A DNA stretch of 64,000 nt from Verrucomicrobiota bacterium (GTDB lineage: Bacteria; Verrucomicrobiota; Verrucomicrobiia; Chthoniobacterales; UBA10450): contig QHNH01000009.1 in NCBI GenBank assembly GCA_003218375.1, forward strand, positions 124,001 to 188,000. Direction: 5' to 3'. Each line of letters starts with the position of its first letter. Within the stretch, counting starts at the first letter, position 1. The notes under the pieces were generated by a model, which was not told the DNA's origin, searched no databases, and worked only from the letters and a program-made list of their open reading frames with translations. Below, one piece after another: positions 16,721-24,357 of this stretch. A program made the translations under genes and the position numbers.

Positions 16721-17895
16721 GGGCCAGACCGTGTGTAGTTTGCGCAGACCTCGCGGTAAATGCAAAACAGTCTATGGAACACCACCGGCCAGGCGTATTC
16801 CGCGGCCGCCTTCTGCGCCGCCACGCGGCCGATCGCCTTGAGATCTCGCGCGCTGAACTGCTCGATCGCGTTCGCCAACGCCGCCGGGTTATTCTCCTCC
16901 GCCCAGCTTTCCTGGTCGTGCAGAATGATCCCGTCGAGCCGCGACCCACGGATCCCGACGATCGGGGTTCCGCAGGCCTGACTTTCCAATGCGACCAAGC
17001 CGAATGTTTCCTGCATTCCTGGATGAACAAACAAATCCGCGGCGCGATAGTAGCCGGCTAATTCCAGCGGGTCGGTACAGTAATTGATCCAGTTCACGCT
17101 TTGTGTGCCCGCCTCCACCCGGCGCAGTTGCTGTCGCTGCGATCCGTCGCCGATGACCAGAAGTTTGAATTCGCCAGGCCGTCGTTTCGACAGAATCTCG
17201 AACGCCGCGAAAAGCGTCACGGTATTTTTTTCCGGCGCCAATCGGCCCACGTAAAGAAGAAGCTTCGGTCCCGGCTCGATTCCGAGGGCCTTGCGCGTTT
17301 CTACGGAGTCGTCCGGATCGGGAATGAAGTTGTTGGTGTTAACGCCGAGCGGCACCAGCCGTGTATTGCGCACGCCCCACCCTTCCAGAATCTGCGCCAG
17401 CGGTTGGGAAGGAACGAGCGTGGCCTCGAACCGGTTATACATCTTGCGCACGTAGCGTTGCGCCGCGGACATGAGCGATTTTCCCGCGCGATGGCCGAGC
17501 AGTTTCGACGCGCCCCGCAAATAGGCTTCCGGAAAGTGCGAGTGATAAAACGCGACGACCGGGATGCGGCCCGACTTTCCGAACGCGATCGCTTTCCAAC
17601 CGACTTGATATGGATCACTCGATTCGATGATGTCCGGCCGTTCGCGCTCCAAGATTTCGCCGACGGCGCGCAGATCGAGCAGAGCGCGGTAACGCGCCGA
17701 GCGCGAGATCAACGGCGACCGAATCGAGTAGACGCGTGAACGCTCGCCGTCGATTCGCTCCGTTTTTTCGCCCGGAACAATGAGCAGATGTTCGTCGTTC
17801 GTCCCGTTGCGAATGTAATCCGCCTTCTCGTGGACGTACCGTTTCACTCCACCGCTGAGCGGTGAATAGAATTGGGTCAGGTCGCAAATCTTCAA
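16717..17895 (-). CDS. GT4-family glycosyltransferase
   Basis: 392 residues, GT-B fold. N-terminal 'LTQFYSPLSGGVKRYVHEKADYI' is the usual GT4 acceptor-domain loop; 'RLVPLGVNTNNFIPD' (about 180-195) links the domains; 'KLLLYVGRLAPEKNTVTLFAAFEIL' and 'LFVHPGMQETFGLVALESQACGTPIVG' form the nucleotide-sugar domain with the E-x7-E motif. It is cytoplasmic or membrane-associated and retains the donor anomeric configuration in known relatives. The acceptor cannot be inferred. A TGTAGC-type palindrome lies just upstream of the gene, between it and trxB. Confidence 0.9.
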   Translation of the reverse strand: MKICDLTQFYSPLSGGVKRYVHEKADYIRNGTNDEHLLIVPGEKTERIDGERSRVYSIRSPLISRSARYRALLDLRAVGEILERERPDIIESSDPYQVGWKAIAFGKSGRIPVVAFYHSHFPEAYLRGASKLLGHRAGKSLMSAAQRYVRKMYNRFEATLVPSQPLAQILEGWGVRNTRLVPLGVNTNNFIPDPDDSVETRKALGIEPGPKLLLYVGRLAPEKNTVTLFAAFEILSKRRPGEFKLLVIGDGSQRQQLRRVEAGTQSVNWINYCTDPLELAGYYRAADLFVHPGMQETFGLVALESQACGTPIVGIRGSRLDGIILHDQESWAEENNPAALANAIEQFSARDLKAIGRVAAQKAAAEYAWPVVFHRLFCIYREVCANYTRSGP

Positions 17896-17902
17896 CGGCC
17901 TA

Positions 17903-17978
17903 CTGTAGCCGCTTCGCTATGCGAAGCGCGAGAGTGAGCAACGCAACCGTCACGCCGCCCATAGGGCGGCGGCTACAG
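17903..17978. repeat. TGTAGC/GCTACA palindromic repeat, copy 1
   Basis: Ends are CTGTAGCC and GGCTACAG. The left half contains the hairpin GCTTCGCTATGCGAAGC and the right half GCCGCCCATAGGGCGGC, joined by an unstructured spacer. Similar elements occur at 35083, 36200, 55509, 56421, 60651 and 61220. It fills the whole gap between trxB and the GT4 gene. Confidence 0.85.
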
Positions 17979-17979
17979 G

Positions 17980-18903
17980 TCATTTCCCCAGCGCCCCCAA
18001 ATATTTCTCCGCTTCCATCGCCGCCGCACATCCGGATCCGGCCGCGGTGATCGCCTGCTTGTAAACGCGGTCTGCGACATCGCCGGCGATGAAGACTCCC
18101 GGATGTTTGCTCTCCGCGAGATGCCTCACGAGCAGATATCCATCGGGATCGGTCTCGAGTTTGCCCTGGAACGCCTTCGTATTTGGATCGTGTCCGATCG
18201 CGACGAAAACGCACGCGACCGGCAACTCCCGCTCTTCGTGCGTCTGGACATTGCGCAAGACTACCGCGCTCATCTCACCTTTTTCATCGGGAACGTAGCG
18301 AGTGACGACCGTGTTCCAGATCGGCTCGATCTGTTCGCAAGCCAGGACGCGGTCCGCCATGATCTTGGAGGCGCGAAGCGCATCGCGGCGATGGATCAGG
18401 TAAACCTTGGAGGCAAACCTGGTCAGAAACAGCGATTCCTCCGCGGCGGAGTCGCCGCCGCCGATCACGCATACCGGAACATTCCGGTAGAACGCGCCGT
18501 CGCACGTTGCGCACGAAGTCAGGCCGTGGCCGACAAGCTTTTCTTCGTTCTCCAAACCGAGCCAACGGGCCGACGCACCACTTGCAACGATCAAGGCGCG
18601 CGTCTCTAACCATTCGTCGTCCGCCTTGATGCGAACGTGATCCGGCTGCGGATCGTAATCGGTCACCTCGGAGTAGGCGAAGCGCGCTCCGAATTTTTCC
18701 GCCTGCTCATGCATGTTGATGATCAGTTGCGGACCGTCAATCCCTTCGGGGAAGCCGGGAAAATTTTCGACCATGGTAGTCGTGGAAAGTTGCCCGCCGG
18801 GCTGGCGCCCCTCGAGCACGAGCGGGCTGAGATTGGCGCGCGCCGCGTAAATCGCGGCCGTCAGCCCGGCGCACCCGCTGCCCACAATGATCACTTTCTC
18901 CAT
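17980..18903 (-). CDS. trxB: Thioredoxin reductase
   Basis: 307 residues from the ATG giving 'MEKVIIVGSGCAGLTAAIYAARA' (FAD-binding GxGxxG); an in-frame ATG eight codons earlier adds non-conserved sequence. The redox-active pair is Cys131-Cys134 in 'SCATCDGAFYR'. The NADPH site is 'VCVIGGGDSAAEESLFLTR', and 'GVFIAGDVADRVYKQAITAAGSGCAAAMEAEKYL' closes the FAD domain. It reduces thioredoxin with NADPH. Length and order match low-Mr bacterial TrxB. It is divergent from the MutM-like gene with about 77 bases between them. Confidence 0.95.
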   Translation of the reverse strand: MEKVIIVGSGCAGLTAAIYAARANLSPLVLEGRQPGGQLSTTTMVENFPGFPEGIDGPQLIINMHEQAEKFGARFAYSEVTDYDPQPDHVRIKADDEWLETRALIVASGASARWLGLENEEKLVGHGLTSCATCDGAFYRNVPVCVIGGGDSAAEESLFLTRFASKVYLIHRRDALRASKIMADRVLACEQIEPIWNTVVTRYVPDEKGEMSAVVLRNVQTHEERELPVACVFVAIGHDPNTKAFQGKLETDPDGYLLVRHLAESKHPGVFIAGDVADRVYKQAITAAGSGCAAAMEAEKYLGALGK

Positions 18904-18980
18904 GCGTAAACTTAGCACACCGCGCAAACCCGCGTCACATCGCGAATCGACAGTGACGAACCGCCATCCTATTTTGCGCG

Positions 18981-19775
18981 ATGCCGGAACTCGCCGAGGT
19001 CGAATTCTATCGCCGGCAATGGGACCCGGGGCTCGGACAGAAAATCATGCGCGTGCAGATCCATCCGCGAAAGCGAATTTTTCGCGGCTCAAATCCGCGA
19101 GCGTTTGTGCGCGAGCTAACTGGAAGTTGTTTTCTTCGTTCGTTCGCCTGGGGAAAACAGATGCTCTTCGAATTTTCCGGTGGCAATTGGATCGGGATCC
19201 ATCTCGGCATGACCGGGACGTTGCGCATCGAGCCGCCGAACTTTCGCCCGGAAAAACACGATCACCTCGTCCTGCATCAAGCGAGGCGCTCTCTGGTTTT
19301 CCGCGATGCGCGCCTCTTCGGTCGGGTGCGCTTTCATCGCGGACAATCGGCTCCGCCCTGGTGGCGCGCGGGAGGACCGGACATCGCGTCTGATACTTTC
19401 GATCGGAAATTCCTCGACGCGTTTCTGCGTCGCCACGGTCGGGCGCCGGTGAAGTCCGTTCTTCTCCTGCAAAGCGGTTTCGCCGGCATCGGCAATTGGA
19501 TGGCCGACGAAATCCTTTGGCGCGCGAAGATCCCACCGCTGACCGCCGCCGGCGCGTTGACCGCAGCCCAGGGCACACGTCTGTTCCGCGAGACGCGGTT
19601 CGTCGCGAGCGAATCGCTCCGCATCATCGGTCCCAACTTTAGCGATCCGCCACGCGATTGGTTGATCCATCAAAAATGGAAACGCGATGGTGTGTGCCCA
19701 AAGCATCACACGCCGCTGCGGAAAGCGATCATCGGCGGCAGAACGACCGCGTGGTGCCCGCGCTGCCAAAAATAA
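18981..19775 (+). CDS. MutM/Fpg-family DNA glycosylase, variant zinc finger
   Basis: 264 residues. After Met removal, Pro2-Glu3 form the catalytic N-terminus (MPELAEVE; most Fpg proteins have MPELPEVE). Lys59 in 'FAWGKQMLFEF' matches the conserved beta-turn lysine, and 'GFAGIGNWMADEILWRAKIPP' is the helix-two-turn-helix. The C-terminal zinc finger is C239-x2-H242...C259-x2-C262, so one Cys ligand is replaced by His; Arg254 in 'GGRTTAWCPRC' is kept. It probably excises oxidised bases (8-oxoguanine or similar) with AP-lyase activity, but the variations suggest a subfamily other than classical Fpg. Confidence 0.85.
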   Translation: MPELAEVEFYRRQWDPGLGQKIMRVQIHPRKRIFRGSNPRAFVRELTGSCFLRSFAWGKQMLFEFSGGNWIGIHLGMTGTLRIEPPNFRPEKHDHLVLHQARRSLVFRDARLFGRVRFHRGQSAPPWWRAGGPDIASDTFDRKFLDAFLRRHGRAPVKSVLLLQSGFAGIGNWMADEILWRAKIPPLTAAGALTAAQGTRLFRETRFVASESLRIIGPNFSDPPRDWLIHQKWKRDGVCPKHHTPLRKAIIGGRTTAWCPRCQK

Positions 19776-19780
19776 TTCTT

Positions 19781-19840
19781 GGAGGGACGGCCGCCGGGCC
19801 GTCCCAACATAATGGGACGCGATGGAGCGCATCCCTCCAC
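19781..19840. repeat. TGGAGGGA...TCCCTCCA inverted repeat, copy 1
   Basis: Short element in the gap between convergent genes. Ends TGGAGGGAC and GCATCCCTCCA, with an inner GGACGGCCGCCGGGCCGTCC hairpin. A second, diverged copy lies at 37575-37631. It could also act as a bidirectional terminator, but it has no U-tract. Confidence 0.7.
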
Positions 19841-19843
19841 TCG

Positions 19844-21391
19844 TTAGGTCACGTACACCGTGATCTTGTGGAATCCCGTGGTGCCTGATTTGAACGGGCG
19901 TTCTTCGTCCAATTCCTGGACTGCGCCTTCGCCATCGGTGGCGCGGACAACGAGCGTGTAATTGTCCGGGCCCGGTGGCCGCCAATCGTAACTCCAGAGC
20001 GCCCAGGTCAATTTCGTCCCGGGATAATCGAGCTTCGCTTCCTGCCAGGTGGCGCCGTCGTCAAAACTAAACTCGACGCGCGAGATCCCGCGATCGCCGC
20101 CGAAGGCGACGCCGCGCACCGCGATGCCGTTGGCGGCGACGGCGCTGCGGAAGGTCGAATAATTATCCGGCTGGTCGAAACGCGAACGCGTCGGCACGAT
20201 GAAGTCCGGGCCCCAGCCCTGTTTTTCATAGAAGCCTATCGCGCTTTCATCGGCCACTTCGATCCGCGTGATCCATTTCACATGTTTCTCGCCGAAATAA
20301 CCGGGCACGATGACGCGGGCCGGGAACCCGTGGCGATCCGGCAGGGTTTCGCCGTTCATTTCGTAAACGACGAGCGTGGTCGAGTCCATCGCCTTCTCGA
20401 GCGGAAACGTGTCGGTATAATTATCGACGCCGTGGAGCCGGACTTTCGTGGCACCCGCCAGCGGCGAAGCGGCGGAGAGGAGCACGCCCATCGGCACACC
20501 TTTCCACTTCGCGTTGCTCATCAGGCCGGCATCGAGTCCGTTGCTGATGCACATCAAGGTCGTCTCCTGCTCGACGGCGGGAAGCGATTTGAGCCGGTCG
20601 AGCCGATAGGTCTGCCGGGTTTGGACGAGGCCGGTAATCTCGAGCCGCCAGAGATCGGCGTTCACCTTTGGATCGACGACGTTCTTCGTCACGCAGTAGA
20701 ACTGGTCGTTAGGCGTGATCGCTTGCACGACGCGGCCTTTGTACTGGGTGCCATCGTAACTGAAGGTGGCGGCGCGATAGAGCCGGCGAAGAAGTTCCGT
20801 GGCGCCGCCCGCAGCCAGCAGCGCAATTCCACCGGTGATCAACGCCCGGCGGCCGATTGGCGGGCTGAATTCCTGATCGTTGACCTGCACGCGCGGCCGG
20901 GTGAGAAAACGGAAGACCAGCACAAGAATGCGTTCGAAGACGATGAACGCCGCGAGCAAGCCGGTGAGAGTGACGACCATTGCGCGATTGATCGGCAACC
21001 CGTGATAATGGGTGCCGAGCACCGGCCACAGAAGTATTCCGACCGCTGCGAGCGGCAGGAGGATGAAGACAATTCCAGTGACAATGAATCTGCTTCGGTC
21101 GCGTCGCCGCATGACCAGGCCGTAGATTATTCCACCGAATCCGCCGACCAGCAGCTGGCCGACAATGATGGAACCGACGCCGAGCTGCTTCATGTTGTTG
21201 TAACCGCCTACGCGCCCCATCAGGGAAAGAAACGTGTCCGCTGGAATGAAGACCGAAAGCCGGTCGCCGAAGATCACGAGGGGAGTCGCCACTCCGAAAA
21301 GCCACGCGAGCAAGAGCATCGTCACCGTCATCAACAACGCCGCGGTAATGCTGGCGAGAAGTCCATCTGAGATTGCTTTCATCCTGCTCAT
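19844..21391 (-). CDS. Membrane-anchored sulfite-oxidase-fold molybdopterin enzyme
   Basis: About 515 residues. Four N-terminal membrane helices (roughly 12-40, 74-94, 102-123, 137-162) precede a fifth hydrophobic stretch after 'GRRALITGGIALLAAGGAT'. The molybdopterin domain follows (about 215-400) with the Mo ligand Cys281 in 'LMCISN', 'GVDNYTDTFPLEKAMDSTTLV' and 'DRHGFPARVIVPGYFGEKHVKWI'; then a Mo-co dimerisation (Ig-like) domain ('FDDGATWQEA', 'TWALWSYDW'). Family members oxidise sulfite or reduce sulfoxides. Electron partner and substrate are unknown. The ATG at 21391 is chosen because the upstream ATG at 21421 lies in a repeat. Confidence 0.85.
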   Translation of the reverse strand: MSRMKAISDGLLASITAALLMTVTMLLLAWLFGVATPLVIFGDRLSVFIPADTFLSLMGRVGGYNNMKQLGVGSIIVGQLLVGGFGGIIYGLVMRRRDRSRFIVTGIVFILLPLAAVGILLWPVLGTHYHGLPINRAMVVTLTGLLAAFIVFERILVLVFRFLTRPRVQVNDQEFSPPIGRRALITGGIALLAAGGATELLRRLYRAATFSYDGTQYKGRVVQAITPNDQFYCVTKNVVDPKVNADLWRLEITGLVQTRQTYRLDRLKSLPAVEQETTLMCISNGLDAGLMSNAKWKGVPMGVLLSAASPLAGATKVRLHGVDNYTDTFPLEKAMDSTTLVVYEMNGETLPDRHGFPARVIVPGYFGEKHVKWITRIEVADESAIGFYEKQGWGPDFIVPTRSRFDQPDNYSTFRSAVAANGIAVRGVAFGGDRGISRVEFSFDDGATWQEAKLDYPGTKLTWALWSYDWRPPGPDNYTLVVRATDGEGAVQELDEERPFKSGTTGFHKITVYVT

Positions 21392-21413
21392 GACGCGCCC
21401 TGAATCAAGATGC

Positions 21414-21528
21414 CGGAACATAGGCTTATAGCCTGTGTGCCCAGCGGAGTTTTACTCCGCTGACCCGGCACCAAAATCACAGCGGCCAGAATGTTCGCTG
21501 GGCGCACAGGCTACAAGCCTATGTTCCG
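21414..21528. repeat. 115-bp element with 33-bp terminal inverted repeats
   Basis: Arms 21414-21446 and 21496-21528 are inverted copies matching at about 31 of 33 positions. Inside is a small AGCGGAGTTTTACTCCGCT hairpin. The right arm encodes the last residues and stop codon of the GT2 gene; the left arm contains an ATG in frame with the molybdopterin enzyme. There is no coding capacity of its own, so it looks MITE-like or REP-like. Confidence 0.85.
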
Positions 21529-22212
21529 CCGTTCCATCGCCACCCGAAGGAGCGTCGCCATAATCCGGACACCGGCGACGAATGTTCCGCGGAAGGTCCC
21601 GGACACTTTCGATTCCCCGCCGGTCCGGCAACGGTGGTTCACCGGGACTTCCAGAATGCGCAGGCGCGCCCGCGCGGCGCGCATCTGCATCTCGAGGTTC
21701 CAGCCGTAGGTCGGTTCTTTCATCCCGAGTTTGTCGAGCGCGGAACGGCGAATCGCGCGGAATGGGCACATGTCGGAATACCGAACGCCGTAAAGCAGAC
21801 GAAGAAACCAGCCGGCGACGCGGCCCGCAAAAACCTGCTGGAAATTCATGCTGCCGGGCTCGCGTTTTCCGCGGGTGCGCGAGCCGATCACAAAATCCTG
21901 TTCTCCTCGCGCGATCGGCTCGACCAGTTGCGGCATGAACTCGGGGCAATCGCTGCCGTCGCCGTCCAGGAAGACGACGATGTCGCACTCGGGCGCCAAG
22001 GCGCGAATCCCAGCCGCGCAGGCGCGGCCGTAACCAGGCGTCGGTTCCGAAACCACCGTGGCGCCCGCGGCCTGCGCCCGGTCAGCCGTCCGATCGCTGC
22101 TACCATTGTCTACGACGATGACTTCGCCTGGCAAACCAGTCGTTAGGCAAGCGCGCACCACCGCCGCGATCGGCTCTTCTTCGTTCAGGGCCGGAATGAT
22201 TACCGAGATCAT
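21511..22212 (-). CDS. Family 2 glycosyltransferase (DPM/UgtP-like GT-A domain)
   Basis: 233 residues from the ATG inside the ATGA overlap with the MgtE-like gene. 'SVIIPALNEEEPIAAVV', 'VIVVDNGSSDRTADRA', 'CDIVVFLDGDGSDCPEF' (metal-binding DGDG region) and 'VIGSRTRGKREPGSMNFQQVFAGR' are standard for bacterial GT2 enzymes that act on polyprenyl phosphate or lipid acceptors. There is no C-terminal membrane segment. The final residues and stop codon come from a flanking inverted-repeat element, so the original C-terminus may have been replaced. It is the last gene of a five-gene minus-strand operon. Confidence 0.88.
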   Translation of the reverse strand: MISVIIPALNEEEPIAAVVRACLTTGLPGEVIVVDNGSSDRTADRAQAAGATVVSEPTPGYGRACAAGIRALAPECDIVVFLDGDGSDCPEFMPQLVEPIARGEQDFVIGSRTRGKREPGSMNFQQVFAGRVAGWFLRLLYGVRYSDMCPFRAIRRSALDKLGMKEPTYGWNLEMQMRAARARLRILEVPVNHRCRTGGESKVSGTFRGTFVAGVRIMATLLRVAMERRNIGL

Positions 22213-23225
22213 CCCAGAACGAGCCAGGCGAGAGAGAAGTAAAACGCCAGTGCGCAGAAATCTGTCACCGCGAGCGTGACCGGGCCCGCGGCGATTTTCG
22301 GATCGAGTTTCAGCCCATGTAAAAGCGACGGAACGCTGAATCCAAACAGGCAGGCGGTGACGAGTGAAACCGCTATACTCGTGCCAATCACCCCCGCGCT
22401 CCTTGGATCCTCCCGCCAAACCCAAACGATGGCGCCGACCAGAAGCCCGCAGGCCAGGCCGAGTAAGACGGCCGTGGCGAGTTCGCGTCGAAGATTATGC
22501 ACAAACCAGCGGCGGGTCAGGGTGTTCGCGCGCAGAGCCTGGATCGTAAGGGTCATCGATTGCATGCTCACGCTTTCGTTCAGGCCGAGCACCATCGTAA
22601 GAAAGAATGCGATCACGAGACTGCCGGCGAGAGTTGTCTCAAACGCGCCGGCGAGCAGAGCGCAGGCGGTCCCAGCACCGACCGTCGCGAGTAACCACGG
22701 GAATCGATAACGAAACACGCGCCAGGGCGACGCTCCGCGGACCTGGGCCAGGCGAAACCCGAGCGCTTCGAAAACATCGTCCGCCACGTGCGCCACACTC
22801 CGCCGCTCGTCTTCGCGCTCACCCATCTCCAGCATTTCCTCGGCGAACAAACTCACGTCCACGACGCCGACGACGCGCCGCGCGCTGTCAACGACCGGAA
22901 AGGCAAAGAACTTGTAGAGCACGAAGAATTCGCACGCTTCCAGCACCGTCGCGCTCGCCGGGATCGCCACCACCCGCCGGACCATGATTTCTTCGAGTCG
23001 CGTCGCGAGCGGGGCCGTCAGCAACCGGCGTGTCGGTAAAACTCCGACGAGGCGTTGCTCCGCATCGGTGGCGAAAAAATAAATGACGCGCTCGCCCACG
23101 CCTTCGCGCCGGATGCGATCGAGCGCCTCGGCCACACTCATGTTCGCGTCGAGCAGCGGAAAATCTTTCCGGGCGTGCTCGACGATCGACGAATTGAAAT
23201 CGGGGATCTTAACCGCCTCGCTCAC
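22209..23225 (-). CDS. MgtE-like CBS-domain divalent cation transporter, short form
   Basis: 338 residues. A CBS pair covers about 15-130 ('SVAEALDRIRREG', 'LVGVLPTRRLLTAP', 'PASATVLEACEFFVLYKFFAFPVVD', 'VVGVVDVSLF'). Five membrane helices follow (about 185-338), with 'FFLTMVLGLNESVSMQSMTLTI' in the position of the MgtE pore motif. MgtE proteins are Mg2+ channels gated by cytoplasmic Mg2+. The N-terminal superhelical domain of full-length MgtE (about 450 residues) is missing, and the pore motif is atypical, so ion specificity is uncertain. Start overlaps the epimerase gene by 17 bases. Confidence 0.8.
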   Translation of the reverse strand: MSEAVKIPDFNSSIVEHARKDFPLLDANMSVAEALDRIRREGVGERVIYFFATDAEQRLVGVLPTRRLLTAPLATRLEEIMVRRVVAIPASATVLEACEFFVLYKFFAFPVVDSARRVVGVVDVSLFAEEMLEMGEREDERRSVAHVADDVFEALGFRLAQVRGASPWRVFRYRFPWLLATVGAGTACALLAGAFETTLAGSLVIAFFLTMVLGLNESVSMQSMTLTIQALRANTLTRRWFVHNLRRELATAVLLGLACGLLVGAIVWVWREDPRSAGVIGTSIAVSLVTACLFGFSVPSLLHGLKLDPKIAAGPVTLAVTDFCALAFYFSLAWLVLG

Positions 23226-24357
23226 CGCGCGACTTTACGCGATGAACAATCCCTTTGCTGCGAAGAATGTTCGCCGCTTCGCTGAAATAATCGCGGACGT
23301 CGGCCTGCTGGCGGATCCAATCAAGGTAACGCCGGATGCCAGTGGCGAGATCGACTTGCGGCGCATAGCCGGCCGCGCGGATGCGCTCCGTGTCGCTGGT
23401 GAGATGGCGCATCTCGCCGGGACGAAATTCGCCGTTCACTTCCGGGGTTATGTGGATGCCGAGTGCATCGGAAATCTGCTCGGCTACCTGGCGAATGCTG
23501 GCGCCCTCGCCGCTGCCGACATTCACGGGAAGGCCGTCGAGCTTGTCGGATTCCGCGGCCAGCAGGTTCGCCCGCGCGATGTCCTCGACGAAAGAGAAAT
23601 CGCGGGTCTGCTCGCCATCCTCGTAAAGGACCGGAGGAAGATCGTTGAGGAGGCGCGTGCAGAAAATCGCAATCACGCCGGTATAAGGATTGAAGATCGA
23701 TTGGCGCGGGCCGTAGGTGCAGGAATAGCGCAGGGCCACCGTGGGAATTCCGATTTGTTTGCCCCAGAGCAGCACTAGTTTTTCCTGGTCGACTTTCGTG
23801 AGGCCATAAACGGTCTCGCCGCCAATGGGAGCGCGCTCCGGAGTGGGCGCGCTGGTGGTGACCGCCTGGCAAATCGGACAATGCACCGACCAATCGCCGA
23901 GCTGCAATTGCTCGATCGGGCGAACATCGGGAAAAACAAGGCCGTGCTCGGGACAGGTCGCGGCGCCTTCGCTGTAGACAGCCTGCGAAGAAGCGACCAC
24001 GATTTTTTTGATCGGCAGGTTTTGTTCGCGAATAATCTCCAGCATTTGCGCGGTGCCGAAGCTGTTAACGCGAACGTATTTCGCGATCTCCGGCATGTAT
24101 CCTCCGTAGGCCGCCTGATGGAAAACTACATCGATGTTCGCTAGTGCGGCGGTGATGGTTCCCCGATCCACGACATCGCCTTCAATGAACTCGATATCAT
24201 TTCCGACCCAGGGAGGTTTGCCCTTGCGATGCGTCTGCGGCTCCAGGTTGTCGAGGACGCGAACCCTCCAGCCTTCACGCCGCAGCAAATCCGCGACGTG
24301 GGATCCGATCAGTCCGGCGCCGCCACTGACGAGAGCGCGTTTTCCGTGCGCCGTCAT
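23209..24357 (-). CDS. NAD-dependent nucleotide-sugar epimerase with Cys-rich insertion
   Basis: 382 residues, extended SDR. 'ALVSGGAGLIGSHVADLL' binds NAD, 'SSQAVYSEG' supplies the serine, 'YGLTK' the Tyr-x3-Lys pair, and 'RYSCTYGPRQSIFNPYTGVIAIF' the substrate-binding region. It most resembles UDP-glucose/dTDP-rhamnose-type 4-epimerases. Between the serine strand and the YxxxK helix there is an insertion with 'TCPEHG' and 'HCPICQ', four potential metal ligands about 30 residues apart. That suggests a small zinc site and is uncommon among SDRs known to me. It overlaps the upstream gene by four bases. Confidence 0.88.
   Translation of the reverse strand: MTAHGKRALVSGGAGLIGSHVADLLRREGWRVRVLDNLEPQTHRKGKPPWVGNDIEFIEGDVVDRGTITAALANIDVVFHQAAYGGYMPEIAKYVRVNSFGTAQMLEIIREQNLPIKKIVVASSQAVYSEGAATCPEHGLVFPDVRPIEQLQLGDWSVHCPICQAVTTSAPTPERAPIGGETVYGLTKVDQEKLVLLWGKQIGIPTVALRYSCTYGPRQSIFNPYTGVIAIFCTRLLNDLPPVLYEDGEQTRDFSFVEDIARANLLAAESDKLDGLPVNVGSGEGASIRQVAEQISDALGIHITPEVNGEFRPGEMRHLTSDTERIRAAGYAPQVDLATGIRRYLDWIRQQADVRDYFSEAANILRSKGIVHRVKSRGERGG

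Noticed and set aside
15482-16738. Long plus-strand open frame of about 418 codons spanning the tRNA and parts of cysD and the GNAT gene
   Set aside because: It crosses a complete tRNA-Thr and is the complement of two well-supported minus-strand genes; the composition is that of an antisense shadow in GC-rich DNA.
20282-21370. Plus-strand open frame of about 362 codons opposite the molybdopterin enzyme
   Set aside because: Strongly charged low-complexity translation (many His, Arg, Glu) typical of antisense frames; the minus strand has clear motifs including the Mo-binding Cys.
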